Shown here: in pieces, positions 7,196 through 8,899 of the stretch | Numbering within the stretch: the first letter of the stretch is position 1 | Layout of the letters: each line of letters starts with the position of its first letter | Source of the DNA: an uncultured Lachnospiraceae bacterium | Lineage (GTDB): Bacteria; Bacillota; Clostridia; Lachnospirales; Lachnospiraceae | Length of the DNA: 8,899 nt | Reading direction: 5' to 3' | Assembly: GCA_937916415.1 (NCBI GenBank) | Contig: CALGGH010000241.1 | Span: 1-8,899, forward strand | The notes under the pieces: model-generated | Databases searched by the model: none | The model's input: the letters and a program-made list of their open reading frames with translations, nothing else | What the model was told of the DNA's origin: nothing | Translations under genes and position numbers: made by a program

Positions 7196-8353
7196 ATGTT
7201 ACCGGAGTATTATGATCAGTTCAAAAGAGAATATGACGAAACCCTGGCTAAACTTTTGGAAGAGTTTGATTCGTGGAACGCAGAAGGTCACGATGTAGAA
7301 TCACTGGTTGCATACCAACAGGCGATCATTGATGTCTGCACGGAGATGGAGAATTCCTGGCTTACGAGTGCGGATGAGATAGTGGGTGGATTTGAACAGA
7401 TCTGTGAGCTGCTGTATGAACTCAGCAACGGACGCACCGAAGCGGCAGAAGATATCAGGATTAAGCTGCGAGATATGCATTCACTTTTTGATAAATGCAT
7501 TGACAGATCCGAGCGCAAATTATCTCTGGTCCTCATGGAAAGGAATGAGGAGAGATATCTGAAGGAATGGCTGGAATTCCACTTGATGATGGGCGCGGAC
7601 CATTTCTACGTATATGATCACGGCAGCACGGACGGATCGATAGAAGTGCTTCAGCCCTACGTTGACAAGGGGCTGGTTGAGCTCTTTCCGGTGGAGGGAG
7701 AATATCTGCCCACGCAGATCAGCGTATACAATGACGCGTTGAAAAGGGCTAAATATAGTACGAGATACCTGGCCTTTATCGATACGGATGAGTTCCTGAC
7801 CCCGATGAGGCACGAGACTGCCCTGGCTGCCATCGAGGACATATTCAGGTCATACGAGGAAACGCCTTTTAAGTCTCCCGGTTCATGCCGGGCGGGAGGC
7901 ATCGGGGTCAACTGGAGGGTGTACGGGACGTCCGGACACAAGACTCCGGCTGCGGGACCGGTGATAAGTGAATATACGCACCGCGGACCTGATGACCTGA
8001 TGATGAACTGTCATGTCAAGACGATCTGCAAGCCATTGACCGTCAGGAACATTATCAATCCGCATTTTGCGATCTATGAACAGGGATATTGGTGCATCAG
8101 TGAACATGGATCGCTGATTCCCGGAGCGTTCTTCTATGATTCCAAATGCGACTTGCTGCGGCTGAACCACTACTATGTCAAATCAGAAGAAGAATACGTC
8201 TCCAGAAGGCTGAACTTCAAGCGAAGCGAGGCCGGCCGTCAGCGTCTGGCCACCGAGGAGGAGGTCACGCATACCAATGAAGTATTTGATGACGTGATGG
8301 AGAGATTTGCGGACCGGCTGCGGGAGAGGATGTCCGGTCAGCACTTGGATTGA
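7196..8353 (+). CDS. GT92-like / DUF23-type glycosyltransferase
   Basis: A 385-residue soluble GT-A transferase. The catalytic domain starts near residue 108 with LSLVLMERNEERYLKEWLEFHLMMG, where RNE (116-118) and the following helix are typical of the GT92/Glyco_tranf_2_4 group. YDHGSTDGS (140-148) forms the donor-binding loop. IDTDEFLTP contains the metal-binding D-x-D (Asp196, Asp198). LNHYYVKSEEEY, with His325, is the conserved C-terminal block of this group. Residues 1-107 are a helical extension absent from minimal family members and similar in pattern to the licD tail. Base composition is richer in G+C than in the preceding 600 bases (58% over 7621-7680 against 25-32% over 6661-6900), so this gene may belong to a separately acquired block. 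The sugar and acceptor are unknown. It probably continues the operon into the GT2 gene 46 bases on. Confidence 0.87.
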   Translation: MLPEYYDQFKREYDETLAKLLEEFDSWNAEGHDVESLVAYQQAIIDVCTEMENSWLTSADEIVGGFEQICELLYELSNGRTEAAEDIRIKLRDMHSLFDKCIDRSERKLSLVLMERNEERYLKEWLEFHLMMGADHFYVYDHGSTDGSIEVLQPYVDKGLVELFPVEGEYLPTQISVYNDALKRAKYSTRYLAFIDTDEFLTPMRHETALAAIEDIFRSYEETPFKSPGSCRAGGIGVNWRVYGTSGHKTPAAGPVISEYTHRGPDDLMMNCHVKTICKPLTVRNIINPHFAIYEQGYWCISEHGSLIPGAFFYDSKCDLLRLNHYYVKSEEEYVSRRLNFKRSEAGRQRLATEEEVTHTNEVFDDVMERFADRLRERMSGQHLD

Positions 8354-8399
8354 ATCGCGGTTAAATATGCATTCGCAATAAGGGTGAAGGAATAAAACT

Positions 8400-8899
8400 T
8401 TGAAAATATACCCAATGGGAGAGTTTCCTGTGCAGCAAAAGATATCGGTAATAATTCCATGCTACAATGTTGAAAAGTACGTAGACAGATGCCTTCAATC
8501 CGTGATCGAACAGACCTATCCGGATGAGTTCATGGAGGTAATATGCGTAAATGACGCGTCCACGGATTCAACCCTGGAGCATCTGAAATCATGGGAAAGC
8601 AGGTATCCCGAGATGATCTGCGTGGTGGACTGTGCCGAAAACGGACGGCAGGGACGAGCGCGTAACGTCGGACTGCAATATGCTACGGGCGAGTGGATCG
8701 CCTTCGTGGATTCGGATGACTGGATCGATGAGGATTATCTGGAGTTTCTTAACGAACGGACCGTCATGAACGGAATTATGATGGACGTGGTTACTTGCGG
8801 TCACGTCAGGGATTTTGGAACGGAAGCCGACGGGATGTCCGGAAACGGCGATTGGACGACCGGAAATGGCGTCGCGGCATCCGGAAATGGTGTCGCGGC
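8400..8899 (+). CDS. Family 2 glycosyltransferase, 3'-truncated by window end
   Basis: Only the first 166 codons are present. The GT2 GT-A fold is unmistakable: ISVIIPCYNVEKYVDRCLQSVIEQTY opens the domain, VNDASTDST is the UDP-binding loop, GRARNVGLQYATGEWIAFVDSDDWID carries the Asp-x-Asp metal site. After CGHVRDFG the protein runs into Gly/Asn-rich heptads of the type SGNGVAA and is cut off by the end of the window. I chose TTG at 8400 because AAGGA (8387-8391) sits 8 bases upstream. GTG at 8430, with GGGAGA nearby, and ATG at 8415 are in-frame alternatives that change only the N-terminal 5-10 residues. GT2 enzymes transfer single sugars from nucleotide donors to growing glycans at the cytoplasmic face; the specific sugar is not readable here. 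Confidence 0.88.
   Translation, partial: MKIYPMGEFPVQQKISVIIPCYNVEKYVDRCLQSVIEQTYPDEFMEVICVNDASTDSTLEHLKSWESRYPEMICVVDCAENGRQGRARNVGLQYATGEWIAFVDSDDWIDEDYLEFLNERTVMNGIMMDVVTCGHVRDFGTEADGMSGNGDWTTGNGVAASGNGVA
8839..8899 (+). repeat. 21-bp in-frame tandem repeat (about 2.9 units) in the GT2 gene
   Basis: Three units begin with CCGGAAA at 8839, 8860 and 8881. Units two and three are identical over their shared 19 bases except for one C/T change; unit one matches over its first half only. Each unit encodes seven residues of the form (S/T)GNG followed by three variable residues. The array continues past the window edge, so its true length is unknown and it may explain why the contig ends here. 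Confidence 0.8.

Noticed and set aside
8354..8399. Terminator or promoter between the GT92-like and GT2 genes
   Set aside because: Only 46 bases, no GC-rich hairpin with a T run and no clear promoter pair; the only supportable element is the AAGGA ribosome binding site of the GT2 gene.

Overview
This window reads as one continuous plus-strand run of glycan-building genes from a moderately AT-rich Gram-positive anaerobe. The protein types and style (Maf/DUF115, LicD, capsular-synthesis-type, GT92-like and GT2 transferases with added helical modules) suggest Clostridia, most likely Lachnospiraceae (Butyrivibrio/Roseburia-like). That taxonomic call is inference from gene content; there is no rRNA or other marker here.

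Layout. Bases 1-30 are not genomic: they match the Illumina TruSeq read-2 adapter, so real sequence begins at 31. A strong intrinsic terminator (44-75) closes an unseen upstream gene. Then come: a Maf-type motility-associated glycosyltransferase (128-2254); a GT-B glycosyltransferase (2270-3826); a LicD-family protein (start best placed at 3860, end 5206); a capsular-polysaccharide-synthesis/GT32-like transferase starting with TTG and overlapping licD by 4 bases (5203-6846); a start-less SGNH-hydrolase C-terminal remnant (about 6809-7168); a GT92-like transferase (7196-8353); and a GT2 transferase (8400 onward) cut off by the window end. All real genes are on the plus strand. Gaps are short, and no terminator lies between them, so genes 128-6846 at least look like one operon.

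How they work together. Maf proteins transfer nonulosonic-acid-type sugars to flagellin in species where they have been studied. The neighbouring GT-B, Caps_synth, GT92 and GT2 enzymes plus LicD would extend and decorate a glycan, with LicD probably adding a phospho-substituent. The simplest reading is a flagellin (or other surface) glycosylation island. The flagellin gene itself is not in the window.

Most notable points: an A9 tract inside the GT-B gene where losing or gaining one base gives an immediate stop; a T8 tract at the end of the same gene whose T7 form would give an exact ATGA overlap with licD; an AT-rich scar with a broken SGNH gene dividing two composition blocks; similar helical modules attached to otherwise unrelated enzymes; and a 21-bp in-frame tandem repeat inside the GT2 gene at the window edge.
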